Shown: positions 23,901 to 44,600, counted from the stretch's first letter. The stretch is DNA of 64,000 nt from Glandiceps talaboti (GCF_964340395.1 NC_135570.1:13842822-13906821); one strand, 5' to 3'. The notes: a model not told the origin generated them from the letters alone. Numbers and translations: made by a program.

Positions 23901-26900
23901 TGGGATATACGGTGTCTTTTATTATAAAAACAACTATTTAAATTTGTAATTTATTCAAAAAGTGTTTCTTTATGTATATACACCAGTGTGTTGATGAAAC
24001 ACTGATCTTAAAACCATACAATAATAATTTCATAATGTTATAAAATTACAATTTTAGAATGTTAAGATTTTCAATTTCCAATACTGTGTACGAAAGCCCT
24101 GTGGTACTAACCTAACTAACATGAGAATATTTCTGATTCAGAATATTAATTAAAAGGTGTCATTCAGCAGTAGAAAACTTAGAATATATTATTTTTATGA
24201 TAAACAATTATATTATAATCAGTTTTGACGTAATTGGAAGTTAAAATTGAGTATGATTTAAATTAAATTATTTTGGAGTGTTTTAATTTGAGTGTTTTTT
24301 TTTTAAATTCTAGAAAAATTGCAACCATAGTACCATGTGTATTGAGTTGGTAATCCAATCCTGGATTGCAATATTTCGTCAAGTTTAAAGAACAGATTGT
24401 CATGAGAGTGTAAGTTCAATAAACTTTTGAGTCTTGATAACGTAGTAAATGTTGAGAATTCTCTCCCTAAATCTGACTCTTTACTTATTGACAATAACCA
24501 AATGACAACACTGAAACACTACCTGGTAAAAATTCAAAATGGCGCGACAGGAAAGGTCACAGCTTGATACAGTTCTAGTAGTTTTCGCAGTTTTTGAATA
24601 GTGACTTTAACGACGAGATATATACGATTTGGGACAAATACATCTAGAAATGGAAGACTAAAAGGAATTCAGTTCAGGAATGATATTTCTAACGAGTTTG
24701 ATATGTATATTTTTTGTTTCGGTAGTCGTTTACTGAGAAAATAAACATGGCGTGTCTCTGGGTGTGGTACAAAAATCGCCCTGTTTCAAAAGGTCACTCG
24801 AGTATTTGTAAATGGCAAAATGGATGGCCACTGTTTATGCACTAATATTAAGGTGAATATGCTTTGATTGAGTTATTGATGTTAGATGTATTTGGACGGC
24901 AGAAATTCCAAGCTTTCTATCTCGAAGTAAATGTACCTGTTGAACTCACCTTAGCGAGTTCAATACCAATATACATGAAGGTAACTCTGCGACGCCCACT
25001 TGCATCAACACGAAATCAAATTCAAGATCGAAAAAGGGCAGTCTTGGAAGTTATTTGCTCTTTTGTCTTAATTAGTGTACATGGTGAAAAAGGTGTCAGA
25101 CTTCTACATAACAAGTATGTCTGGTGACCGGCTTAAAGTCAAGTATTACAAATTCGTAATTCATTCAACAAACTCACAGGTGTGTCTCAAAATTGAAGCC
25201 CGCCATTTTGAATTGTCGACGCCCCCCGTCTACACTGTCGTTGAAATAATCGAATTCTTCGTGTATTCCCACCTATGGGGTTCCAAAAGTCGTAATTTTC
25301 GTTTTAAAATTGTTCAGTTACTTATGTTTTCGGTCCACAGTTAATGCTACCAGACAACAAGGCGTTAATATATGCAGCGAGAATTGGGGTTTAGATAGTG
25401 GACAACGATTGTTTTGTTCAACTTCTGAGGTGTCAGACACTCCGCTAACAAATGGTCCAACTGCTGCATAAAAGACATTAACCCGTTCACCGTGATCTTG
25501 ACAGAAAAACACAATATTACGTTAGTGTAAATTACGTTTGTGAACTATTAGCGAAAATGTGCGAGACGGGCTGAATGGGAAACGGTCAAGTTTGGGCATG
25601 AGACTTTGGGACCGCTTTGTACACTCGTTATTCAAACGAGATCTCATTTGCATCGAAGCAAGACAATTGTTTTTGTAATGAAAATAGCAAATCTGGTGTC
25701 TAACGAACCCTAGACTTTTCCTTAAAAAATCATACACTGAAACGGTTATTCTAAGAATTTTGTTCAAGTTACATTTCGTTCAAATTTGACAGTGCTGTGA
25801 GCAGTAGTCTAGAACAGTCCCCTCGTTTAATTTTGTTCAATGTTAGAAATATGTAACGCATGCATCTATCACTATACACGAGAGAGATTCTTTTACAGTA
25901 TAAAATTTTGAATTATTGTGTTTTAACCAGGCTGGATCAGAAGGGGATTCGAAAAACAAAGCGTAAGCAAAGAATACAGTATCTGGGCGTTTCTGTTCAA
26001 CGTGGCCTCAGTGAACACCTGTTGCGCTCAAATCAGTATTGGGACGAGTACCCCAACATCAAACTTGGCCGGTAAAAAGTATAATTTGCGTCATTTTACA
26101 AGCAAAATCTTTACAAAGAGAATTAGTAATATCTTGTAGGATTTTTACACATGATAGTATTTTCAGTATTAATTTAGGTTGCCCGTTAAATCTACAACAC
26201 GCGCTTTTTGTCAATGTGTCTGGTGATCAGTGTAACTACACATATGGGAAACATCTGTGAACGGATGTCAGACACCTTATCAACCCCTCCAGTGTGACCT
26301 TTTGAATCTCTTCAATTTACACCAAATGTTGAAAGCCCCTATTTCCACCACCACACTGTAGTTACTGCAAATCGAAGGATCAACTATTTGTAGTTTTAAT
26401 TCGATATCCTGTCACTTGTAGAACAGCGTTGCCACACAACTTGATTCGGTACGTTTGCGACGCGACTGACTGGAGGTCAAAATCTTGAACGTGTGTTCTC
26501 AACAAAGATCATATCCGTACATGTGGCAAATACACGTGTTCTCTTATAATTATCTGGTGTCTGGACTCTAAAGACACATTAAACACTCTTTACTTTTCAT
26601 AGTTTGACCCAATTATTCCTGTGATGACGTATATGCACGTTGGGTATGTTTGAGTGAAACAACCAACACACAAAATAACCCGGCACCAACTATGTCATTA
26701 TATCAAAGCAAAACGTGCTTCTTTGAACAAAAACTTGAGATAATCACGCAAAAATTTGATTGTAATTTACTTGTAGCATTGGCAGAATTTTTATCTTTTC
26801 AGTAGAGTTTTGTTAAGTTATGAAATGTCTCTGAAATGTGTTGCAAAACTTCCAGTTTGATTCAAGTTGGCAGCGCCTTGGTTGATTTAGACGAGGATGG

Positions 26901-28620
26901 CAATGCATGCTGTTCACCGGTATTTTACATAAATACATGTAAATACCAGCTCATCTCGCCTAGAGATTTGTTCAAAATTTTCTTAACATATTTCGAACTA
27001 ACAAACAACAACTAGATGCACAAAATTCTTGTTGAAAAAGTCATAACAATGCTGTGCTGTGAACACTGACCTGAGTAGCCGTGTAGACATCATAGGAAAA
27101 ATGGCTTCCATGGCGCGACGTTCACGTCCACGGCCACTCTGATTATTTGACTTAGTGTGGAGCTATCGAAGAAAACGAATGCGAGGGAAAACATCTCACA
27201 AGTGTTTGACGACAGTTTTGGTCCTCTTAAAATTCAGTCGCTTTAAGAGCGTAAACAGAGCTATCTCAGAAAATCAACTCTGTCCAGCCAGGTGTCAGAC
27301 GGAACATTTAAATAATCCAAAGATTACATTTAACGGTTTTGAAAAAAAACGACTTAAAATACACATCTCCATTCCCTTCACAGTCTATCAAAACGTTTAT
27401 CAAAAATTAACTCACCATTGCGAGCAGTTTTCCTTCTTGTTCAAGGTTCGTGACGGTTGAGTTCACCTTCTTCTTGGAAGTCTTAAAAAAAACTGTTCCA
27501 AAATGGCGGACGTAATGGTATTTGTTACTTGTTGAACGCAGTCGTCAAAAAAGGTATGAAATTCGCAAAATAGATCTCCTGCTGATGAAAGCCATCATCA
27601 ACAGCATTCGAGATGCATCAATATTAATTATGAAACTATTAAAAATCATCGAATTTGGAAGTATCCGCTTGGAAGTATTCGATATTATGTAAAGAAAAAA
27701 CAAAGTGGCTAACTTTGTATGTCAACAAAAAACGAACGACAAAAGACGTGGCAAAATCCCACCTTTTCTCAAAAACAATTTGTAGCATGGTGTACAAATA
27801 CCGACTTTGTTGAACTAAAATACGAAATAGATACGACTGCAGCAAAAAAAAACTATTAAAAACACATTTTCCAACGCGCCAGACTGGTTGAGAAGACTTT
27901 ACACAGATAATGATGGCTGCCATGAGTTCATTTGCATAATAATGAAAGCCTAATTATATATGCAGAAATGGATAATTGCCAGCGCTCGTATTCCACACGC
28001 TGTGATTTTTACATATCCAGTTGTTGAAAAAATGAGCGGGAATTCGCCCAAGGATGTTTGTGAGTGTGATTTAAGGGCGATCATTTTGCAGATGCCTAAC
28101 GGTATTACATGATATCGGACATAAAATCGTAATGAAATTGCAAACTTTAAAAGCGCTCTCTGCAAATTGTCAAATACGAGTCGCTCTCATTTCAGCGGCA
28201 ATGATGGTGCATAGCATAGCAACAGTCAGAATACTGACTCGTATAATGGCTGACGGGATCAACTGAAGAGGAGTCAAACAAACCAAATGATCGCATAACA
28301 CCTCGAATAATTAAATTAGATACTATATCAAACGGGGGCGTTTTGTATTCCACCTTGGTCTTTCCCTACATCATCTCCCATTCAATTTTATGATCATCCC
28401 TTTGATGTTATTAGTATTCTGTTCCCTGCCTATCGTGACCTTAGTACCGTAATTGTTTTGACAGTAATATCAATGTCTGTAATCAATATCCAGTGACGAG
28501 AAAACCACTCAGAGCTGTCATTCTCATCATTTCTAAGTTTGCCTTCCGCCGGATTTAGTGTATTCCTAGAACCAACATCCCTTACTCCTCCTCCCCCTCC
28601 CCACTCATCAGTCTCCTCAC
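23901..28620. other. AT-rich intergenic DNA, no gene recognised
   Basis: No frame above about 101 codons with any family resemblance. A 14-base inverted pair, AATTCAAAATGGCG (24531-24544) and its complement (25201-25214), contains YY1-like cores; another CAAAATGGCGGAC lies near 27497. Each ATG opens only a very short frame. Confidence 0.55.
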
Positions 28621-28949
28621 ACACCCATACACACACACACACATACACACATACATACATACATACATACACACATACATACATACATACATACATGCAT
28701 ACATACATACATACATACATACATACATACATACATACATACATACATACATACATACATACATACATACATACATACATACATACATACATACATACAT
28801 ACATACATACATACATACATACATACATACATACATACATACATACATACATACATACATACATACATACATACATACATACATACATACATACATACAT
28901 ACATACATACATACATACATACATACATACATACATACATACATACATA
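28621..28949. repeat. (CATA)n microsatellite of about 330 bases
   Basis: A long, almost pure CATA tract from about 28690, preceded by mixed CA and CATA repeats. The 100-186-codon frames across it are artefacts. Confidence 0.99.
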
Positions 28950-30185
28950 ATATTATTCTTTTTGCAGATTTGGCGAAGTTTTAGAATCATTCAAACATTC
29001 AAAAGTCTGAATCAATTTGTAAATATCAGTTTTGGTGTGTAGACTTCTGTAGTTACTTGAAACATGCATTGTCTACATCGCGAATATCTTTTAATTGTTG
29101 CCATAGAGATTATTTCACCACTGTGTTATTTCAAGTACTGTAATGTCTAGAATCGATCTGATCCATCATTTGAAAAATTAAATACAAACCACGATTATAT
29201 AGAGTGATCGACGAGCTATCTTCCCCGGGAGAACACATTTTCCAATGTTGTAGAAAACCAACTCCCCCCTGTGAAAATTTCTCGTGCTTCAGTTGCAGAT
29301 TAGCCATGCTCTGTATATGTTTGGGTCATACAATTCGACTTCTGGCCCTCGCTCTGTTGTGTTAGATACCACAAGTGTACAGCGGATCGTGAAAAGGCAA
29401 TGCACCGCCTGCCCCGCGGGTCAAAAATCATTATTTTCAACCAAAAGTACACACGAGTTGCTTTCAATTACAAAGGTTAGGTTATTTGGGCGCGAAATTG
29501 ATGTTAATGGCTGTTATGTGTGACATATCTTGTTGGAAGAACACCCTTCGCTTAATACAAAACCAACATAAAGTCCTATGGCCGGAGGCAAAAAATATGT
29601 CGTCTGCGAAAAATCTCCCCACCACATGGTATTTAAGACCCTGGGCTCAGCTTTTGGTTTCTTTGTGTCGAGATTTTAGCGGGTTGCGTGTTTATTATAG
29701 CAGTCGAAATGAGAGCAGAGAACGACAGACGGCAAGAGAGAGCTCACTTCCACAGCACAAAGGGACAGCATTCAGTAGCTATACCACAGGGAATAACGGG
29801 CATCGTAGTTTGGAGCCTTATCAACCATCGCTACGCAACCAAAATACATGTTCACAGAATGTCACCTTTATGGGAGATGCATGGTTGTATTATCACAGGA
29901 TGGTCGGTAAATTGAAGGATACCTTTAATTAAAGCGATAGCTGCCATGTTCAATTTTCCGATCAAATTGCACAGATTTCTGATGAAAACTTGTTTCAATT
30001 CACATCCAATTACAATTACAAGGATATTTTGATTTTTGGCGCAGTTACAAATGGTAATAAAATACGATGCGATTAGTCAAACGTCAAATTGAGGGCTAGA
30101 AATAAGGATTTTAGCAATGTGTAATAATTCTTTATAAGTGTGGTCACTCAGAATACTATGTATTTGGCAAAATCGATTTTTTTTA
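28950..30185. other. Intergenic DNA with an unassigned 148-codon frame
   Basis: A frame of 148 codons (29486-29932, +) opens at a non-ATG start and has no recognisable domain. The stretch 29280-29930 is less AT-rich than its flanks. ACTACGATGCCC on the minus strand near 29800 partly resembles a ZNF143/Staf site. I cannot say whether it is transcribed. Confidence 0.4.
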
Positions 30186-30420
30186 TTCGGTGACTAGGCG
30201 GGACAAAAGTTGACGACAGGTTTGAGAAATCGACAACATTACAATAGTTTTGTATTAATATTTGTTCAATGATGATTTGGCGGGATATAAAAGTTGACGA
30301 CAGGTTTAAGAAATCGACAAAATTACAAGCGATATTACATTATATTTTCGATGATTTGGCGGGATAAAAGTTGACGACAGGTTTGAGAAATCGACAACAT
30401 TGCAATAGTTTTGCTATGAT
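30186..30420. repeat. Three tandem copies of an 80-bp unit with GGCGGGA
   Basis: Units begin near 30196, 30276 and 30355 and share TTTGGCGGGATAAAAGTTGA, CGACAGGTTTGAGAAATCGA and CAACATTACAATAG, with few differences. The GGCGGGA core also marks the degenerate arrays at 54-56 and 59 kb. Confidence 0.92.
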
Positions 30421-31390
30421 ATTGGATTATTGTTCTAAAATCTGGTTAGACAGTGGTATTAGGCTCGTGACATAACTTACTATTATCAGGGGTGTACATT
30501 TGATATCCGTAATGTGGATAATTTTGACACAATCAAATAAAAGCGCCCGACTGTGCTTTTAACATACCCTATCCAAACACGCGGTGTCTCGTTGACATTT
30601 TGACTTCTGAGCCTACATCACATGTCCCTCGTAGAATCGTACCTCTGCAAATTTATTTTTCTGCATGGCTTCATGTTTTTTCATCACCCGCCACATGCCC
30701 CGGAAACTGTGTGAGGGCAATACTAATTTGCCTCACGCTTGCATCTGATTTTGAAATAAAAGATAAAAGTTATAGAAAGGCAGATTAGAAAATGACCATG
30801 TTTTCACCGTAAGTCGCTGGTACTCAAGGCCCTCTCATCAATTTAGAATTTTCATGCGGAAATAAATATTCATTGAATGAGCTTTGAATCCCTGGCTTTA
30901 GAGCTACAATTATTGTAATTTCGTTGCTGCCTTCCTAAAAGAAATAATCAGAGGTTGAGAAGTGGTACTGAATGATAAACACGAACCACTACCTTTCACT
31001 TTCCCGCCAAAAATTGTGAGCAGAAATTTTTATTATTCGGTCACTTTTTTGACGATTTTTGGTAAAAGTTGACTTTCAGTGACTACTAAGTCATCAATAT
31101 ACCTTACTAATCGTTAATTTGGATTAATTTGATGTTTTTTTTTTACTCAAAAAGTTAAGTAAACGTGAGTGGAGGGGGATCAGCCATACCACTTTAGTCG
31201 ATGGGGTTTATATATGATGATTGCAATTTACTTTCACTCAGCATTTAGCGTGCTGGTTGAATCGATATAACGTTTTTCCGTAGTCTTAATTGGTTGTAAA
31301 GTGCAGATTAAGAAAAATGAACAAAATAATGTTGATTTTTGGTCTGTGGTTGTAACCATAACGACAGAAATAAAATGCTAACTTCAAGAC
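30421..31390. other. AT-rich intergenic DNA, nothing recognised
   Basis: No frame above about 62 codons. TTCCCGCCAAAAATT at about 31002 is a further minus-strand copy of the GGCGGGAA motif seen elsewhere in the window. Confidence 0.55.
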
Positions 31391-31572
31391 GTTGCCAGGC
31401 AACTTAGTCCAGGCGGTCTATCGTTTAAGGCTGAGAAATAACTGGCTTGATACACTTTGCCACAGATACCGGGTAGACTTAATCCTTTCCGAATCATGAT
31501 AAACAAGAACATTTTGAACAACTGTACCTCTAACCTTACGTTGAAAGTGCCGCTAACCCGGTCTCTTAATCC
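31391..31572. promoter_or_regulatory. Perfect RFX X-box with two TAATCC sites
   Basis: GTTGCC-A-GGCAAC (31391-31403) is a perfect palindromic X-box. TAATCC K50-homeodomain sites follow at 31480-31485 and 31567-31572, the second inside an imperfect CCGGG...CCCGG palindrome. The cluster is about 4.3 kb downstream of the Pitx stop. Pitx, Otx or Gsc proteins would bind TAATCC, so auto-regulation is one reading. Confidence 0.38.
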
Positions 31573-32391
31573 GGGCTCCTCTGTTCCCGGACTACTGAAC
31601 AAAGTCGTCCATACTGTTCTACTATGCTTCGATATTAAAAACGTTTTTGTCGACTTAAACTTTAAATCCACTTAGCTGTATCCGTGAAAAGTGTTTATTG
31701 CTAGCGTGCATTTGGGAACGAACCGTCGCTAATCATCAATATACGTATCGGTGGACAGAAATTAGTTTCCTAATACGCAGCAAACCAAATACATGTATAC
31801 GCCTTGAAGTCATGACTCAGGAGTTATGTGCACGTCATGTCCTGGAAACTAACCCTAGCCGAGAAAAGGACTATTTTCCTTGTCTGTGTAACTTCAAAAA
31901 AAACACACAAAATAGATATAGGATGCAAGAAGCGCAAAAATATGGTAAATTTTAGTGCAATCTTCATCGCCATCATGAAAACCAAATTACAGTTCTTATT
32001 TACAACTATGTCTTAGACCGTGATTCAGTGAAGTCGCCAAAGAAGGGGTTTCCGTCGAAATATTAAATAATTCAGAACAAGTTTATTATCGCCTGATTGT
32101 TTGAACAAACTGATGATCAATTCCAATTCACTATTGTCACCTGTTATTTACTTTAATTTGTCAGTCAAATCGCACCACTGGGGTTTTTACCCACAATGCA
32201 CCTGTGCATTAGTCATGTTTCTAGTGACACAAATTTGTTGACGGACTTGGATGTGATTCGTGAAAATGTTATGAAGTTGGAGATTTTGAGTAATCTCCAC
32301 TGTTTATCCAGCTAAGTTTGAATAATTAAATTCTATTAAAATTTAAGGTATTCGAAATACAATATAATGCAAACAAATTCCCATTGATATC

Positions 32392-32395
<4 letters not shown>
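31573..32395. other. AT-rich intergenic DNA, nothing recognised
   Basis: No convincing frame and no site cluster seen. Confidence 0.55.

Positions 32396-32479
<84 letters not shown>
32396..32479. repeat. (AT)n microsatellite
   Basis: About 42 uninterrupted AT copies; likely to be length-variable and prone to collapse in assembly. Confidence 0.99.
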
Positions 32480-32482
<3 letters not shown>

Positions 32483-33590
32483 GAACCATAGTGATTTTAG
32501 TTAAATTCAGATTTAAGACATCATCTCGAGTTAATTTGATATAAATATTAAGACTTAGCAGGGTTTTTGAACAAAATCAAAATTGATGTCGTAAGGGGAA
32601 TATTTATTTTTTTTTATCGAGAAATGTCACTCGTAATAAAAGAGAAAAAAAATAAAATTGTAAGCTTTTTACATGAACGGATTTACTAGAAGAATTCCAG
32701 AAATCAGTGCGAATCAGTGAAACGGGACGTTAAGGTAAATCACTGAGACAGCGGAGCGTGTTTTAGTTTGAAGAAAGGAACAGATTGTAACATTACTGGG
32801 ATCAAATCAAGCCAAAGTGAACAAGGCATCATGATGACGGATAAGGCGAATGATGAGGAGCGACGGCCAACACAGCAACCGCTTCTCTCAAAATAGGTAG
32901 AACGATGCCTAGATTGGAGATTAACGACAATTTAAGTGACTTGATGGGAGAAGGGACGACCGATCGAAGTCCCGATAAACTGGCGAAGACGCAAATTCGG
33001 GATAATAAATTTTCATTTTGAAATGACACGTGTGATATGCAGGCTGCCTCATTCAATAACCCTTCGCATTATTATAGATTGTAATATATCACCGCTATTC
33101 CGTAGAGAATTTGCAGGACAGCGCCGTACTCCACTATTTATTACCGTTTCAAGATGAATGTGGATTCCTCTCCGCTGAGAGTTGTCGACTACACTCGATT
33201 CTAACCGTCCAGCGGTGTGATACTTCGTTATTACCGAAGCCGAGCACTACTTGCATGCACAACGCTACTTCTCTTAATCCCCTGTATAATGCAGTCGCAA
33301 TCATGCGAAGACTGGAGCTATTAAGTCCTCCCGACCATGCATACTCTTATCAAAACGATACACCGATGAATTCTCTTGCTGACGGTAACTGCATTTGCTT
33401 TGAGCCCCTGAAAGATTATTCTGTAAGGCGGGGGTTTTAGTCGGACAGGATCGGAACGGTAACGTTTAGACGGATTCTTTTCAATACCTTTCAATCCCAC
33501 CTAATACGATTAGTCTTAAGGATAACTAGTCTCGACTTTATATTCCATAACACGGTGAGCATTAATTGATTTTTTGGCATTCCTCAACAA
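32480..33590. other. Non-coding DNA, a less AT-rich island 2.5 kb downstream of Pitx
   Basis: The stretch 32.7-33.5 kb is richer in GC than its flanks. A 109-codon frame (33111-33440, +) starts at a non-ATG codon and shows no domain. TTAATCC at 33274-33280 is a K50 site. Reduced AT and position make it a possible conserved non-coding element. Confidence 0.35.
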
Positions 33591-33599
33591 GGCATGCGT

Positions 33600-34080
33600 A
33601 AAATCAACTACACAGACTAACGCAAAACTGATTTTCTAACTTTTTCTCATTTTTTCATCACATTGTGTAAAAAAACTACCATAAAAGTAATATAGAAGTT
33701 ATCACTTTCTTATTTTTCGCAACACAGTGAGTGAAAAAAACAAGCATTTATAGTTATGCAAAAGTTCTAACTTTCTCGTTTATATTTATTATTTTCATTT
33801 AGATCAATTTTGAGACAAATAACCAAACACAGTAATAACGCGCAACTTTTAAGCATTCTCATGTTTTGTAACACACTGTGTGAAAACACAACCACATTAC
33901 ACTTCTGAACTTTCTATATTTTTTTTGCGACACATTAATCGTGACGTCAGAAATTATCATGACGTCACAAACAATCACTCACATTTTATATCAATTCAAA
34001 ACTAATGTTCTAACTTTCTGTCAATTTTTGCATTTTTTTATTCTCTGTACAAACAAGAACAGTACATTTGTTTCAGAATA
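33600..34080. repeat. Degenerate tandem repeat with two CRE palindromes
   Basis: Recurring words are TTCTAACTTTCT, CACANTGTGTGAAAA and GCAACACAGTGAG, at irregular spacing of about 65-150 bases. Two perfect TGACGTCA sites lie at 33942-33949 and 33960-33967. A short AAAATA run follows at about 34079-34098. Confidence 0.6.
33942..33967. promoter_or_regulatory. Two CRE palindromes 18 bases apart
   Basis: TGACGTCA occurs twice (33942-33949 and 33960-33967). Exact full CREs are rare 8-mers, and the pair lies 1.9 kb past the Pitx stop. Confidence 0.35.
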
Positions 34081-34098
34081 AAAATAAAAATAAAAATA

Positions 34099-35599
34099 AC
34101 ACAGATTTGATTTTTTTTTTTCCCTTCAAAATGTCAAGATTTGATTTAACTTGAAGAGAATATAGACTTCACAGACAATGGCAAGATGATGTGCTTTTTA
34201 TAGTAGTATTTATTTATTTCGTCTTTCTTTTTAAAAACAAAAACCAAAATTCTCTTCAAGGTACAAGAATTCAAACATAGATTATTTTACGCTTTGATTC
34301 AAAGTAAAAATACTGGAGAAAACAACTTTAAAATGACAAACCTTGAAGAAATATATAAAATAATCAGTTTACATTCTTTAAGAAATATAACGCACTCGGT
34401 ATCTGATGAGATTAAGATTTGGAGGGGAAATATTCCAACTTTGCACTTCAATTGAAAATCAAAACGAGCTTCTTGGTTATTTGAAAAATTAGTGAACTGA
34501 TTGACGCAGTGGATACATAATTATTCCATTAAAATGAAATAACGATGTTTGCTTTGTAAGTGTTGTCAATTACACGTGAATTTAATTTGTCAATTTCGAG
34601 TCTAAACTAATCGTGTGTTTATTAGTGTATATTTCACGGTGACATTGTTGGAATGCGTTATGACAATGAGGTATATTTCTTCATCAAGCACCCATGTCAG
34701 TTTCAGCTAGCTGCCATGTCTGTTTATAACACAGTTTTGCAATATTCAGAAATAGATTCGCATTTTTTTTTCGTGTGTCATGATCTGGAGACAAATAAAA
34801 CATTCAAATATATGCAAATATTATGCCTGCTAAGGAAATATGAATTTTGTAATATTCAGATACTGATTCGCATCTGTGTATTTAAATAAGCTAAGCAATA
34901 TTTGGACAAATAGTCAGATCTGTAATTTTTGTTTTTGATTTTGGAATCATAGTCATCCTTTCTACCGAGTGTTAAAACTGGAATCGCGTTTTGAAAAGAT
35001 TATTGCAAAAAAAAAACACTATATGTAAAATACATGTGGAAGATAGAAAGAATGTTATACTCTACAAAATAGGAAACATAAAACACATGAAAACATCATC
35101 AAACATTCCAAAACATCTAGTTTTTTTTAAGTATAGGAAACGCATGGCATCGTGCGCTTAGAAGAATTCTTACATACACTGTCGGATTTAAAGCTTCGAC
35201 TATTGCACGACATCGTGATGATGGGGAGTTTTGAAATGGCTTCGTCGGTCATTTCATTAGAACGTTTCTTACAACATCGATAAAGAATAATCGAGCTCTA
35301 TTTGAAGTGTACAGTTTTTTAGGCAAGAAATGTTGGCTCATAACTCTAAAAAGCTGTCTGGTTCGGTAGCCAATATTTGCCGGCATTCTTCGTACATCAC
35401 TGCTTCAAACGAAAACAAAGCCAAGATTACTTAAATATGTGTCTCTCTTCGAACGAGTTCGTTGATCAAAATGCCCACACTGGAGAAGTATTTCAAGCGA
35501 GTGACAGATCTCTGGATTTGATAGGCTCTTGTTTCATTTCTGATAGAATGTAATCTCATATTGCAATATTACCCAATGTTTCCTTTCCGTGGAACAGAA
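34099..35599. other. AT-rich DNA between the repeat and the Pitx 3' end, nothing recognised
   Basis: No convincing frame. Minus-strand AATAAA hexamers near 34208-34217 and 34617-34622 could serve a long Pitx 3' UTR. Confidence 0.45.
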
Positions 35600-35881
35600 A
35601 TAATGTCAATGATCAATATTTAATCTCAATGATAATTCAGGTTTTTTTAAATTTCTGTCTTCTGAGAATCATATTTGCCAATGCTTCACTGATTGAAAGT
35701 TTCGAGCCAGTATAATTTCTCCGTCTCCAGTTCGATGATCGTTGTCCTCAGCATTTTTTTTACTTTTCCAAATCCACCGAATCCACAAATTGTTTGCAAA
35801 AACAGACACAAGAAATGTTGTTTTGTATCTGTAAGTTTAATGTTCCGATGGTCAATGTCGCTTAGCTTCGTCGTGCCAGGA
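35600..35881 (-). other. Probable Pitx 3' UTR with candidate poly(A) signals
   Basis: On the minus strand, ATTAAA hexamers lie at 35836-35841 (about 40 bases past the stop) and 35619-35624 (about 260 bases past it). A canonical AATAAA appears only much further on, near 34208-34217 and 34617-34622. The real cleavage site cannot be chosen from sequence alone. The stretch 35771-35808 also holds FoxH1-like and SMAD-like sites, listed separately. Confidence 0.4.
35771..35808. promoter_or_regulatory. FoxH1-like pair with FOX and SMAD half-sites, 3' of Pitx stop
   Basis: The plus strand shows AATCCACC (35771-35778), AATCCACA (35780-35787, an exact FoxH1-type octamer), TGTTTGC (a forkhead core) and CAGACA (35803-35808, a SMAD element) within 38 bases. 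FoxH1 with SMAD2/3/4 mediates Nodal input to Pitx genes in chordates. Short motifs occur by chance, so this is suggestive only. Confidence 0.3.
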
Positions 35882-43993
<8,112 letters not shown>

Positions 43994-44005
43994 GCTGATT
44001 ATCAA

Positions 44006-44600
44006 TTAGACGAAGATTAAGTTTTTACTCGGGTTCCTTAGTTTGTGAGCCGGTAGGCGGTGGGACCGTAAGTCTGGGATAAGCCCTGCATAGGCAACAG
44101 GATCCGTCGGCTTAGATCTGTGTTCGCGGCCACTAAATCACAGTGCTTTTCTCGAAGACTAGCAAGTGTTATGAGTATTAGTAGTCGCTCTTGTGTTCCA
44201 CTCCGATATGTTTGCTGTCGGCTTATGGGGGACTTGCTACCTGCGCGGGATTGCTAAAACTCACCCTATAGTCACCTTCGAGCACTGACACCTGACGTCA
44301 TAAAGCGAGAACCAACCAGTCCCGGCATGCTGTACAAGGATCCTGGGTGACCAATCACAGCGAGGGCGTCGGCACGTGAACTTAACTGTTTGGGTCTTTG
44401 TAGTTTGTTTGGGCAATTGTAGATACCGCCCCCTACGCGTGGTTGAATAAAATTGAAAGAATTGACAAATCTCTCCGAATCCCCTAACATAACATGTAAG
44501 TTATGCTACGGCATTGTCAACTTTGGATAACGTTACGGCTTACCACTCGAAAGCTGGTGTATCGTTCAGAATTTAATTTTACCCCCAAAAGAAATCCTAG
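44006..44600 (-). promoter_or_regulatory. Pitx 5' flank, probable 5' UTR and proximal promoter
   Basis: This stretch lies directly upstream of the Pitx start and is richer in GC than its surroundings. A perfect palindromic CRE, TGACGTCA, lies at 44293-44300, 300 bases above the ATG. No clear TATA box is visible. CCGCCCCCTA at about 44426 is a GC-rich box. GGGTGAGT on the minus strand near 44270 could be a splice donor of a 5' UTR exon, so the transcription start may lie further upstream. Confidence 0.4.
44293..44300. promoter_or_regulatory. CRE (CREB/ATF site) upstream of Pitx
   Basis: TGACGTCA is the full palindromic cAMP-response element. At 300 bases above the start codon it is well placed for a proximal promoter element. 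The match is exact; function is inferred. Confidence 0.4.

Noticed and set aside
29486-29932. 148-codon frame
   Set aside because: Non-ATG start, no domain or splice structure, length reachable by chance; kept only as a note in the region entry.
43994-44005. Earlier start of Pitx at TTG 44005
   Set aside because: TTG is not a usual animal start; ATG at 43993 has a strong context and is the first ATG after the in-frame stop at 44006-44008.
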